A stretch of 27,949 nt of DNA. It comes from Bacteroidales bacterium UBA1216. GTDB taxonomy: Bacteria > Bacteroidota > Bacteroidia > Bacteroidales > Paludibacteraceae. Position 1 is the first letter of the stretch. Each line of letters opens with the position of its first letter. The stretch covers positions 21,764 through 49,712 of the forward strand of contig DBXI01000027.1 of NCBI GenBank assembly GCA_002309255.1, given 5' to 3'. The position numbers and the translations under genes are program-made. Of the stretch, positions 7,807 through 16,130 are shown piece after piece. Below the pieces are notes generated by a model that did no database searches, was not told the DNA's origin, and saw nothing but the letters and a program-made list of their open reading frames with translations.

Positions 7807-9500
7807 ATCTTGTTTTCAGTCTTTTCGTTATCGGATGGTAATTCTACTTCCTGCTTGTCAGGCTCCTGCTTGGGTGTACGGCGTCGGCGGACGGTGAGGG
7901 GTTTGTTGTCGCGGATGCGTTCCCAGACGCGTACGACGAACGAGCGGGTGTTCTCCACGAGTTGCACGCCCAGCAGTTCGCGTTCCTCCTCCATCATCTC
8001 CGCCTTATAGCGGTTAGCCATCTCCACATCGTTGTCGGTGAGCACGAGCAGTTGGTCGCCCACCTGCAGTTCGCTTTGACCTGTGGGTACAAAGAAGTCC
8101 TCGCCTCGGCGCACCATGATGATGAGGGTCTGCTTGGGAATCTCTATCTCGCGGAGATGGCAACCTTTGGCTATCGTTTTCTCAGTAACCTCCATCTCAG
8201 TGGCAGAGGACTGGATCTCTTCGGGCAGTTCGATGTCAAAGTGCTCCAATTTCTTCAGTTTGATTGGCTTAGTGGCTACATCGAGTTTACGTGCCATTGT
8301 TGATAAGGTCGTTCCTTGTGTGATGAGCGAAACGATGGTGCATAGGAAGATAACATTGAAGAGCACATCCGCATGCGGCACACCTTCCGCCTTGCACATG
8401 ATGGCGAAGATGATTGGTACCGCGCCTTTCAGTCCTACCCAGCTGAGGAACGCCTTATCATTTCGCGTGTACTTCTTGAACGGCACCATGCACAGCCACA
8501 CAGCCAGCGGGCGGGAAATACCCACCATGACTACACTGATGATCAATCCGGACACCAGTACTTGCCAGTTCAGCAGTTCGCTGGGATGAACCATCAGACC
8601 CAACATCAGGAACATGACGAGCTGCGCCAGCCATGTCAGGCCATCGAAGAACGACTTGGTCTGATGCTTGCGGGTGAACTTACTGTTACCGATGATCAGC
8701 CCGCCCACGTACACTGCCAGATAGGCGTTACCCTTCATGAAGTACGTTACGCTGAAGATGAAGATGCATGCCGTGAGCACCATGATTGGATAAAGCGACT
8801 CATTTGAGAGTCGGGTGCGTCGCATCAGCTCCACCAGTCCGCGGCCGAAGAAGAATCCGATGACCGTACCCATCACCAGTTGGATGACAATGGTCTGAAC
8901 GATCTCAAGCGCGGTGACCTGCGTGGCTGCAGTCACCACACCTATGAGCGCAGTGGTGAGCACGTAGGCCATCGGGTCGTTAGCACCCGACTCCAGTTCG
9001 AGCAGCGGACGGAGGTTATGCTTCAGTCCGATGCCGTTGGTGCGCATGATCGAGAACACCGATGCCGAATCGGTAGATGACATTGTGGCGGCCATCAGCA
9101 TGGCTGCGCCGATAGATATCCCGGCCATGGCGTGCAGCCATCCAAATACATAGAAGATGATCGTGCCGGTGATCACGGCTGTGAGCAGCACGCCCAGTGT
9201 AGCCAGCGTCACACCCGGTGCAAGTACGGGGCGTATATCCGAGAGCTTGGTATCCATGCCGCCAGAGAACAGGATGATACATAGCGCTATCGTACTCAGC
9301 GCCTCGGCGGTGCCGGTGTTAATCATGTATCCTACCCCGTCGTCGTTGAACAACGCGCCAATACCATCGGGGCCGAATAGCATACCAACTGCCAAGAAAA
9401 GCAGCAGCGCCGGTACGCCGAACTTATAGCCAATCTTGTCGGTAAAGATGCTGGCGAAGAACAGCAACGATAGTACCAATAAAACAAGTTCTACTTGCAT
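7803..9500 (-). CDS. CPA1-type cation/proton antiporter with RCK_C (TrkA-C) domain, NhaP2/CvrA-like
   Basis: A 565-residue inner-membrane antiporter. The first 400 or so residues form about 12 hydrophobic segments of the Na+/H+ exchanger fold. They include LESGANDPMAYVLT, the CPA1 ion-binding ND motif, and an earlier MSSTDSASVFSI segment. After the membrane part, residues from about 435 to 510 form a TrkA-C/RCK_C regulatory domain (KGCHLREIEIPKQTLIIMVRRG, then QLQVGDQLLVLTDNDV-like strands). A charged tail of about 55 residues ends the chain. NhaP2-type proteins exchange K+ or Na+ for H+ and set cytoplasmic ion balance. It starts five bases after the thioredoxin-like gene and overlaps the SDR start by four bases. 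Confidence 0.9.
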   Translation of the reverse strand: MQVELVLLVLSLLFFASIFTDKIGYKFGVPALLLFLAVGMLFGPDGIGALFNDDGVGYMINTGTAEALSTIALCIILFSGGMDTKLSDIRPVLAPGVTLATLGVLLTAVITGTIIFYVFGWLHAMAGISIGAAMLMAATMSSTDSASVFSIMRTNGIGLKHNLRPLLELESGANDPMAYVLTTALIGVVTAATQVTALEIVQTIVIQLVMGTVIGFFFGRGLVELMRRTRLSNESLYPIMVLTACIFIFSVTYFMKGNAYLAVYVGGLIIGNSKFTRKHQTKSFFDGLTWLAQLVMFLMLGLMVHPSELLNWQVLVSGLIISVVMVGISRPLAVWLCMVPFKKYTRNDKAFLSWVGLKGAVPIIFAIMCKAEGVPHADVLFNVIFLCTIVSLITQGTTLSTMARKLDVATKPIKLKKLEHFDIELPEEIQSSATEMEVTEKTIAKGCHLREIEIPKQTLIIMVRRGEDFFVPTGQSELQVGDQLLVLTDNDVEMANRYKAEMMEEERELLGVQLVENTRSFVVRVWERIRDNKPLTVRRRRTPKQEPDKQEVELPSDNEKTENKI

Positions 9501-9505
9501 GTTAC

Positions 9506-9943
9506 TTATTTCTTCTGTTTGGGTTTCTTGAGCAGGAACTCATCGATGATCTCAACGATGTTCTCCTTGGGATACAGTCCCTTCAGCAGCACGGGTTCAC
9601 CCTTGACGGGTATATACAACACCTGCGGGATGCTGCTGATTCGGAACACGCCTGCCAGTTCGCGCTCACGTTCGGTGTCCACCTTGTAGAACTTAACCTG
9701 GTCGCAGTAGGTCTGGCTGAGCTCCTCCATGATAGGTGCCAGACGCTTGCAGGGTCCGCACCAGGTGGTGTAGAAGTCTATCACACAGGGCTTGTCACCA
9801 TTGTATTTCCACTTCTTGTGCTGGGTGTAATCGAACACGCGGGTCTTGAACTCCTCCGTAGTTAGATACGTCACATCGTCGGCCATCATGGGTAGCAGTG
9901 TGCCGAGCAGTATAAGGGTGGTTAACAGGATTCTCTTTGTCAT
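9506..9943 (-). CDS. Exported thioredoxin-fold protein (WCGPC)
   Basis: A 145-residue protein with an N-terminal signal peptide (MTKRILLTTLILLGTLLP, cleavage probably after MMA). A thioredoxin domain follows. The active site is WCGPCK (C62, C65), with the expected DFYTT before it and the cis-proline loop ISSIPQVLYIP after it. The C-terminus is basic. It should act in the periplasm as a disulfide reductase or oxidase. Its place two bases after the PorW-like lipoprotein gene suggests coupled translation. It may help fold envelope proteins, including secretion-system parts, but the specific partner is inference only. Confidence 0.9.
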   Translation of the reverse strand: MTKRILLTTLILLGTLLPMMADDVTYLTTEEFKTRVFDYTQHKKWKYNGDKPCVIDFYTTWCGPCKRLAPIMEELSQTYCDQVKFYKVDTERERELAGVFRISSIPQVLYIPVKGEPVLLKGLYPKENIVEIIDEFLLKKPKQKK

Positions 9944-9945
9944 GG

Positions 9946-12690
9946 TTATTGTTGTTTTTTCATAAATTCGTTATAATCCTCCATCGTCTTGCCATTGCCA
10001 ATCAGGTTGCTGTTGGTTTCGGTGATGGGTACGATGGATATCTGTCTGTTCAGCAGCAGGGCTTTCAGTTCTTCGCTCTCCATGATTAGGCCGATGTACC
10101 ATGTTGCCTCGTCCATGTTGTCCAAGCCGCTGATGCGCAGCGTGGCGCCGGCGCTATAGGCCGGCAAGGCGGTGAGGTCAAAGTCACGTATCAGGAAACG
10201 CGTGAAGTTGAACAGCGCCACCTCATAGAGCAGGTTGTTCAGTTCGGCCTGCATCTCATCGTCGGTGAGCGTAGTACTTGTGGGATAAACGAGTAAGACG
10301 TATGTCCGTTCGTCACGTTCGGCGGAGAACTGCATGGACTCGTCCGTCGTTTGCTCCTCCGCCTGCTGATCCTCGCGCTTGGAGGTCAGGGTGGACACAG
10401 CGCCTCCCTTCTGGCTCTCCATGCCTTGTCCGATCATCGCCAACATATCGCGGCTCATGGCTGCCAGTTCCGAGTCGGGGTAGCGGGCGATCATGTCGCG
10501 CAATGACTCAGCGAAAGCCTCCTTGCCCTCGGTGCGCGCTTTGGCTACCGCGTTCAGGAACAAGAACCGCGGCATGAGCGGCGACAGTGGGTAGTTCAGC
10601 TCGGCGTGTTGGGTATTGGCCTTAACGGTAGTGAACTGCCCAAAGCGGAAGGCGTTGTATGTTGATTCGTAGAGCGAATCTTGCTCTGCAGCCATCTGCC
10701 TGAGCTGCGCGAAGTACTGCGGGTTGGCCACTATCTGCGCCTGCTTGCTGTCGGGGTACTTGGTAAGGATGGCCTGCCTGTTCGCTTCCGCTTCAGCGGG
10801 CTGATCATCCTTCAGCGCATCGAGATAACGAATGTAGTAGAGCTCCACGCAGCGCTTGTCCTGCGGGAAGCGGCGGCAGAACTCATCAAAGGTTGCATCG
10901 GCCTGAATGGTGTCCTGCAGTTTATCCTTATAGATGAAGATCATCTTGAACAGCGCGTCGGCTATCGTAGAGTCGCTCATCGCAAAATCCTCCGGCGTGC
11001 GGGGTATCTGCTGCAGGTAATAGGCGGGGTCATACACATCCGTCACACGGGGTATCTCCACCATTGTGCTGTCTGCGGCTATGCTGTCTGTTGTTTCTTC
11101 CAGTCCCTCTTCACTGTCCTCATCGGTAGGTGCGGGTGACCAGTCGCCTGATGACGCCTTGCTGCGCCGGCGCCAGTTATCCTCCAGCGGACGGTTGCCC
11201 CATCTGCGGGTGAACTCCTGCTTGCCGTTGCGCATGAGCTGGGCGTTGTAGAAATACCACTCTCCGGTAGCGCCGGCTCCACCTATCAGCTTGGATGTGT
11301 TCACGCTGTTGAGTCCCTTGTCGCGATCCTCACGTTCGCGCTGTGCGGCACGCGCCGAATCCTCCGCCTCAGCCTTACGCAGATCTGCCACGACCTGCTC
11401 GGCTATCTTCAGTTGCTCCTCCTCGCTGAGCGTACTCAGGCGCTGCAGCGAGTCCTGCAGCTGCACTGTACCGTACTCCGTGCTCAATTCGTCCAGCACC
11501 TCAGCCAGCACGCGGATGCGCTGGTAGCCATCGGATTCCGCCGGCAGGATGGTGATCGCCTCCGAGTAGCACGGTGCAGCCTTAGCGTAGTTGCGCTGCT
11601 CGTAATACAGATCACCTGCCTTGAGCAGCACGGCCGCCTTGTCCAGACCGTTCTTCTCGCTCTTTTCGATGGCGAGCTCGTAGTTCTCCAGCGCGTGGGC
11701 GGTGTCGCGCTGCGACATGTAGATATCACCTATCGCGCCGTAGAGTACGTCCAGCTGCTCGTGGTACTTGTAGTTCTTGGTCATGTTCCTGAGTCGGCGC
11801 ACGGATTTCTTCTTGTCGCCGGACATGAGTGCCATGCGTATGCGGGCATTGAAATCCATCAGCACCGGCGGATAGAGGCGTGTGCATTTCTTGTAGGCAT
11901 CATATGCGTCCTGCGGATGGTTCTCGAGTTCATACAACTGTCCGAGCACATAGGCGAAGCGTGCACGATTGCCCTTGCGGCTCTCCTCCGGCAGTGCTAA
12001 CTTGACGAAGGGGATCGCCTCCTTGTACTGTCTGGTTTTGAGCTTGACATCCGCAGTGGTGGACGCATATAGCGGAGCATGCTTGCGCTTGAGGTTATCC
12101 GCCTGCACCTTGCTGAGCATATCCTCCGCCTCGTACAGCCAGCCCATCTCCGCGTAGGCGCGCGCCACCCAGAGCTGACTCTGCGCTACTATGTCCGGAT
12201 CGTAGCTGTAGTGGCGGATGATGTAGTTGAATGTACCTACCGAGCCCAAGAAATCCCCTTTATGGAACTCAGCCTGCCCGAGTAGCAGCCAAGCGTCACC
12301 GAGTTCCTTGTTGAACTCGCCCTGCTTGAGCCACTCTTTGTACTTCGGATCACGGCTGCGCTTGGGATCGGGTTTGGGCTTGGTCTTGATGGAGTGAAGC
12401 TTGATGCACTTGCGGCACTTCTCGATGGTCACATCCATCTTACCGGTCGCCGACTCGGCGGCCTTATGGTCGGACACGGGGTACAGGGGAAGAACCTCGC
12501 CGTAGTTATCCTCGTGCGCTGTAGCTATCTGCTGGAGGCCTTCGTTGAAGGCGTTTCGGCCGTTGAACTGTATGTTATACTTCGTCTTCGTCTGGTGATA
12601 CAGACGTGTAGCGCCCGTGTTCTGCTGCGTAGAACAGGAGCAGATCAGTGCCATTAAGGCGAGAAGTAGTATGTATGTCTTTCTTGTCAT
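9946..12690 (-). CDS. porW: PorW/SprE-like type IX secretion TPR lipoprotein
   Basis: A 914-residue lipoprotein with lipobox LICSC (Cys19). The N-terminal half is a run of TPR-like helices (GDAWLLLGQAEFHKGDFLGS near 131-150, further repeats to about residue 400). A charged Glu/Lys/Arg coiled stretch (about 420-458) comes next. Then comes a block I associate with PorW (Porphyromonas) and SprE (Flavobacterium): GEWYFYNAQLMRNGKQEF (476-493) and WGNRPLEDNWRR (497-508). PorW/SprE is an outer-membrane lipoprotein of the type IX secretion and gliding apparatus. The call rests on motif memory plus architecture, not a database search. The ATG directly follows the tsaB stop (TAGATG). The presence of this gene predicts that the genome encodes a type IX system elsewhere. 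Confidence 0.82.
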   Translation of the reverse strand: MTRKTYILLLALMALICSCSTQQNTGATRLYHQTKTKYNIQFNGRNAFNEGLQQIATAHEDNYGEVLPLYPVSDHKAAESATGKMDVTIEKCRKCIKLHSIKTKPKPDPKRSRDPKYKEWLKQGEFNKELGDAWLLLGQAEFHKGDFLGSVGTFNYIIRHYSYDPDIVAQSQLWVARAYAEMGWLYEAEDMLSKVQADNLKRKHAPLYASTTADVKLKTRQYKEAIPFVKLALPEESRKGNRARFAYVLGQLYELENHPQDAYDAYKKCTRLYPPVLMDFNARIRMALMSGDKKKSVRRLRNMTKNYKYHEQLDVLYGAIGDIYMSQRDTAHALENYELAIEKSEKNGLDKAAVLLKAGDLYYEQRNYAKAAPCYSEAITILPAESDGYQRIRVLAEVLDELSTEYGTVQLQDSLQRLSTLSEEEQLKIAEQVVADLRKAEAEDSARAAQREREDRDKGLNSVNTSKLIGGAGATGEWYFYNAQLMRNGKQEFTRRWGNRPLEDNWRRRSKASSGDWSPAPTDEDSEEGLEETTDSIAADSTMVEIPRVTDVYDPAYYLQQIPRTPEDFAMSDSTIADALFKMIFIYKDKLQDTIQADATFDEFCRRFPQDKRCVELYYIRYLDALKDDQPAEAEANRQAILTKYPDSKQAQIVANPQYFAQLRQMAAEQDSLYESTYNAFRFGQFTTVKANTQHAELNYPLSPLMPRFLFLNAVAKARTEGKEAFAESLRDMIARYPDSELAAMSRDMLAMIGQGMESQKGGAVSTLTSKREDQQAEEQTTDESMQFSAERDERTYVLLVYPTSTTLTDDEMQAELNNLLYEVALFNFTRFLIRDFDLTALPAYSAGATLRISGLDNMDEATWYIGLIMESEELKALLLNRQISIVPITETNSNLIGNGKTMEDYNEFMKKQQ

Positions 12691-13434
12691 CTAATGTAAT
12701 CCTTTCACATGACTGGGAGCAGCTATAAACTCCTTCAGGTAGTTCGGTTCGAAGTACGCTATCTGCTTGCCGCTGATTGTCTGCACCAGATCCGTTCTGT
12801 CGTTGAGGGCATCTGCTAACTGTCCTGCCAGTGCGCCGGTGGGCACTATATCGTCTATCCAGTGCGCATGGGGGTGACGAATCACGCTCTTGCACTTCTC
12901 CGCTCCGTTGCCGCAGAAGTAGATCTCATGATCGTTGAGCACGTCGGAAAAGCTCTGTTCATCAATCACCTTAGCTTCCAGCTCCTGCACAACGCGCAAG
13001 TCAGCGTTGTACAGCGCACAATACACCTCCATCCGCCGCGCATCGATCATCGGGCAGATCAAATAACTCGTCCTTGTTTCTTGTTTCTTGTTCTTTGCTT
13101 CTTGTTCCTTCAGCATAGCGGTCTTTGCAGCAAAAGCGATCACCGCCAGCGTAGGCACAGCGTCCAGCGGCAGATCAGCCCCATAGCACAATCCTTTGGC
13201 GAGCGAGGCGCCGATGCGCAGCCCCGTATATGACCCGGGGCCTTCTGACAGCACAATACGGTCGATTGTCAAGCTGCGGGACGTAGCCTCAGCCTGCAAC
13301 TCCTGCACATACTTCGGCAACAGAGCTGCATGGTTACTTCCGTTTCTATTCAGTCGTTCGTCCAACACCGCGCCGTTCTGGACAAGCGCAGCAGAGCATA
13401 CGTCGGTCGAACTATCCAATGCCATTGTTATCAT
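12691..13434 (-). CDS. tsaB: TsaB, tRNA threonylcarbamoyladenosine (t6A) synthesis protein
   Basis: A 247-residue ASKHA-fold protein. TsaB partners with TsaD and TsaE to transfer threonylcarbamoyl to A37 of ANN-decoding tRNAs. Visible hallmarks are MALDSSTDVCSAAL at the N-terminus, HAALLPKYV, and SEGPGSYTGLRIGASLAKGL (residues about 60-80), then PMIDARRMEVYCALY. The frame is open to 13479. The start at 13434 (MITMALDSS) is chosen because it matches the family N-terminus and leaves a normal leader after the promoter at 13490-13521; the longer form would leave almost none. A Lys/Gln/Glu-rich insert (KEQEAKNKKQETRT), encoded by a heptamer array, precedes PMIDAR. First gene of the seven-gene operon. 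Confidence 0.93.
   Translation of the reverse strand: MITMALDSSTDVCSAALVQNGAVLDERLNRNGSNHAALLPKYVQELQAEATSRSLTIDRIVLSEGPGSYTGLRIGASLAKGLCYGADLPLDAVPTLAVIAFAAKTAMLKEQEAKNKKQETRTSYLICPMIDARRMEVYCALYNADLRVVQELEAKVIDEQSFSDVLNDHEIYFCGNGAEKCKSVIRHPHAHWIDDIVPTGALAGQLADALNDRTDLVQTISGKQIAYFEPNYLKEFIAAPSHVKGLH
13073..13114. repeat. Six heptamer words (42 bp) in frame inside tsaB
   Basis: On plus the units are CTTGTTT, CTTGTTT, CTTGTTC, TTTGCTT, CTTGTTC and CTTCAGC. Six units of 7 bp equal 14 codons, so the frame is kept. They encode a hydrophilic insert just before the conserved PMIDAR strand. In E. coli TsaB, as I remember it, this loop is shorter. Confidence 0.72.
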
Positions 13435-13489
13435 TCGTTTTCTTGTTCGCGCGCGTGCATAATTTTGCATAGCGCGCATAAAAAGCCTA

Positions 13490-13521
13490 CAAAGTTAACA
13501 AAAATATTTGATAAATGCAAA
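13490..13521 (-). promoter_or_regulatory. Promoter of the tsaB-ybeY operon
   Basis: Minus-strand -7 box TAACTTTG (plus CAAAGTTA, 13490-13497) and -33 TTTG (plus CAAA, 13518-13521), with a 20-bp spacer. The predicted start is near 13484. Confidence 0.72.
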
Positions 13522-13579
13522 TTTTGAACACACTTTTTCGGCATATAGTGCATTTTTTGCAAAATATTCGGCGTTTCTC

Positions 13580-13610
13580 TTGCAAAATTCAGAAAATTTG
13601 CGTATCTTTG
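13580..13610 (+). promoter_or_regulatory. Promoter of the rnhB-sppA-lpxK-msbA operon
   Basis: -33 TTG (13580-13582) and -7 TATCTTTG (13603-13610), with a 20-bp spacer. The predicted start is near 13617, followed by GAAAGG just before the rnhB ATG at 13639. Confidence 0.72.
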
Positions 13611-13638
13611 TAGCATCATTCAGTCAAGTGACGAAAGG

Positions 13639-14286
13639 ATGTTAAAGCCATGCATGATACCGGGTGTGCTTGAGGCAGGTTGCGATGAGGCGGGACGAGG
13701 CCCATTGGCAGGCAGTGTGTTTGCTGCGGCGGTCATTCTGCCGGCGGATTTCAGCGATGCTGTACTCAACGACTCGAAGCAACTCACCGAGCGGCAGCGA
13801 TATGCCCTGCGCGAGGTGATTGAGCGCGAAGCCGTAGCCTGGGCGGTGGCGGAGGTCACTGCCGAAGAGATCGACCGGATCAATATCCTGCAGGCATCTA
13901 TCTTAGGTATGCATCGCGCGCTGAACGGGTTAGCGGTGAGCGGTGAGCGGTTAGTGGCACGTGGCGGGAAAGGGGACATCGTACCTGAGCATATACTGGT
14001 GGACGGCAACAAGTGGAAGCCATATATTCCTACCGGCGGGTTGCTGGAGATACCGGCACGAACGATCGTGAAGGGTGATGCCACGTACATGAGCATAGCG
14101 GCGGCAAGTATACTGGCAAAGACCTACCGAGACGATTACATGCTCCGGCTGCACGAGTTGTACCCGATGTACCACTGGGACGAGAACAAGGGCTACCCCA
14201 CCGCCGCACACTACGAGGCTATCCGGCAGTACGGCGTAACGCCATATCACAGGCGGAGTTTTAATCTGAAGACACAAATAACATAA
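13639..14286 (+). CDS. rnhB: Ribonuclease HII
   Basis: A 215-residue RNase HII, which cuts the RNA strand of RNA/DNA hybrids and removes single ribonucleotides from DNA. The active-site motif GCDEAGRGPLAGSV is at residues 14-27 (D16, E17). NDSKQLTERQRYALREV, HILVDGNKWKP and SIAAASILAKTYRDDYM carry the other conserved acidic and basic positions, and HRRSFNLK lies at the C-terminus. A 14-residue insert, LAVSGERLVARGGK, separates the conserved helix NILQASILGMHRALNG from the HILVDGN strand; it is encoded by a heptamer array. First gene of a plus-strand operon; sppA starts 20 bases after its stop. Confidence 0.95.
   Translation: MLKPCMIPGVLEAGCDEAGRGPLAGSVFAAAVILPADFSDAVLNDSKQLTERQRYALREVIEREAVAWAVAEVTAEEIDRINILQASILGMHRALNGLAVSGERLVARGGKGDIVPEHILVDGNKWKPYIPTGGLLEIPARTIVKGDATYMSIAAASILAKTYRDDYMLRLHELYPMYHWDENKGYPTAAHYEAIRQYGVTPYHRRSFNLKTQIT
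13928..13969. repeat. Six heptamer words (42 bp) in frame inside rnhB
   Basis: The units are GGTTAGC, GGTGAGC, GGTGAGC, GGTTAGT, GGCACGT and GGCGGGA. The first four are clear copies and the last two are degenerate. As in tsaB, six units give 42 bp and 14 codons, placed in a loop between conserved blocks. Confidence 0.7.
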
Positions 14287-14306
14287 CAATTAAAACATAA
14301 ACAACT

Positions 14307-16073
14307 ATGCAAATTGTAAACAATTCACAGCAGCAGCCCGCCCAGCGTCGCGGTGGGTGCCTGCGCGGTTGCCTGATCGGATTGGCAATCTATTTTGGTC
14401 TCAGTTTTCTATGCGGCCTGCTATTGGGTGACATGTTTGGCCCCAGCAAGGTGAAGTTGGAGGACTACAGTGTGTACCGTATTGACTTGGAAGGTGAACT
14501 CGTTGAGCAAGCACAAGAGGCTAATCCCTTTGCCGACATGCTCGGTCAGATGCCTATGTCGTCATACACGAACACAAAGACCACCGGTCTTGACCAGATC
14601 CTGGATAATATCCGTTTGGCAGAGCAGGACGACAAGATCAAAGGTATCTACTTGCACGGAGGTGCTATGTCGCTATCGCCCGCTTCGGCCAAGGCTATCC
14701 GCGACCGTCTGCTCCTGTTCAAGCAACGCTCGGGTAAGTGGATCATCGCCTACGCCGATAACTACAATGTGACTAACTACTATATGGCTTCCGCAGCCGA
14801 CAAGATCTACCTCAACCCCATAGCCGAGATAGGCTGGCACGGATTGGCAGCGCAGAAGATGTACTTCACTCGCCTGATGGAAAAGGTGGGCATAGAGATG
14901 CAGATCCTGAAGGTAGGCACGTTCAAGAGCGCTGTTGAGCCGTTCTTCCGCACATCGATGTCAGAGGCAGATCGCCAGCAGACGCTGCTCTATCTGCAAG
15001 GTATATGGGACGAGTACCGCGCTGCTGTAGGTGCGTCGCGCGGCATAAGCGAGGCGGATCTTGACCGCTATGCTGACGAGGGCATCAACCTGCAGGCTGC
15101 GGACAAGTACGTGGAGTACAAGCTCGTGGACACACTTGTCTATCGCGATGATATGGATGAGATCCTGCGCATCATGAGCGGCTCGAAGGATTATAAGTTG
15201 CTTGGCACCTCCAAGCTGGCGCTGGTAGAGCGCCCGAAAGCCAAGTCGCCCAACCGCGTGGCAGTAATCTATGCCGAAGGTGAGATAGTAGGCGACGATG
15301 GCGATGGCATCACGGCCGAGAACATCCTCAAGCAGATGAAGACTATCCGCAAAGATGATCAGGTGAAGGCTGTCGTACTGCGCGTCAATAGCCCGGGTGG
15401 CAGTGCATACGCCAGCGAGGAGATCTGGCACGGAGTGAAGAAGTTGCAGGAGAAAGGCCTGCCCGTGGTGGTCTCGATGAGCGACTTGGCTGCATCGGGA
15501 GGCTACTACATCTCGTGCGCCGCCGACTACATCATCGCCGAGCCGACTACTCTGACCGGTTCGATAGGCATCTTCGGCACGATCCCTAACGTAAAGAAAC
15601 TGCGCGAGAAGATCGGTGTGGATGTTGATGCCGTAGGCACAAACAAGCACGCCGCCATGAGCCGCTCGATGGTCTTCAACGGCATGAACAGCGAGGAGCA
15701 AGCCATGATGCAGACGATGATCGAGCGCGGCTATGACTTGTTCACACGCCGCTGCGCCGATGGCCGAAAGATGACGCAGGATGATATCAAGAAGATAGCC
15801 GAAGGACGCGTATGGCTGGGCAAGGATGCAGTAGGCATCGGACTGGTAGACAGCCTGGGTAACATCAGCGACGCGATAGCCAAAGCCGCCGAACTGGCAG
15901 GCATCGAGAGCTATGATGTCAACTACTACCCCGAGAAGAAGAGCCCTATGGATGAGATGATGAAGATGCTCCGCGGCGAACAGTCGGAGGAGGAGCGCAT
16001 CGTTGCACGCCTGAAGGCCTACGCCAAAGAGCCGCGCGTACTCATGCTCATGGAGCCCGTGGAGATAAAATAG
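14307..16073 (+). CDS. sppA: Signal peptide peptidase SppA, long (67K) type
   Basis: A 588-residue membrane-bound serine protease that degrades signal peptides left in the membrane. One N-terminal transmembrane segment (about residues 20-41, CLIGLAIYFGLSFLCGLLLG) follows a basic cytoplasmic end. Two tandem S49/ClpP-fold domains follow. The general-base lysine is K207 in GTFKSAVEPFFR, and the nucleophile is S397 in DLAASGGYYIS, matching the E. coli Lys209/Ser409 dyad split between the two repeats. RVNSPGGSAYAS (359-370) forms the oxyanion region and LTGSIGIFG the conserved strand. Length and order are normal. It lies between rnhB and lpxK. Confidence 0.95.
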   Translation: MQIVNNSQQQPAQRRGGCLRGCLIGLAIYFGLSFLCGLLLGDMFGPSKVKLEDYSVYRIDLEGELVEQAQEANPFADMLGQMPMSSYTNTKTTGLDQILDNIRLAEQDDKIKGIYLHGGAMSLSPASAKAIRDRLLLFKQRSGKWIIAYADNYNVTNYYMASAADKIYLNPIAEIGWHGLAAQKMYFTRLMEKVGIEMQILKVGTFKSAVEPFFRTSMSEADRQQTLLYLQGIWDEYRAAVGASRGISEADLDRYADEGINLQAADKYVEYKLVDTLVYRDDMDEILRIMSGSKDYKLLGTSKLALVERPKAKSPNRVAVIYAEGEIVGDDGDGITAENILKQMKTIRKDDQVKAVVLRVNSPGGSAYASEEIWHGVKKLQEKGLPVVVSMSDLAASGGYYISCAADYIIAEPTTLTGSIGIFGTIPNVKKLREKIGVDVDAVGTNKHAAMSRSMVFNGMNSEEQAMMQTMIERGYDLFTRRCADGRKMTQDDIKKIAEGRVWLGKDAVGIGLVDSLGNISDAIAKAAELAGIESYDVNYYPEKKSPMDEMMKMLRGEQSEEERIVARLKAYAKEPRVLMLMEPVEIK

Positions 16074-16076
16074 ACC

Positions 16077-16094
16077 GCAGCCATGCTTGGCTGC
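16077..16094 (+). repeat. Intercistronic hairpin with ATGCTT loop between sppA and lpxK
   Basis: The arms GCAGCC (16077-16082) and GGCTGC (16089-16094) enclose ATGCTT, the same six-base loop in sense orientation as the hairpin at 6197-6216. AAAGA-type words follow (16097-16130, for example CAAAGAC, CAAAGAT, AAAAGAT) and no U-tract, so readthrough into lpxK is expected. Confidence 0.65.
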
Positions 16095-16130
16095 TGAAAG
16101 AACAAAGACCGCTTTGCTCAAAGATAAAAG

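Noticed and set aside
13435..13479. Longer N-terminus for TsaB
   Set aside because: It would begin about five bases from the predicted transcription start and add a basic stretch not usual in the family.
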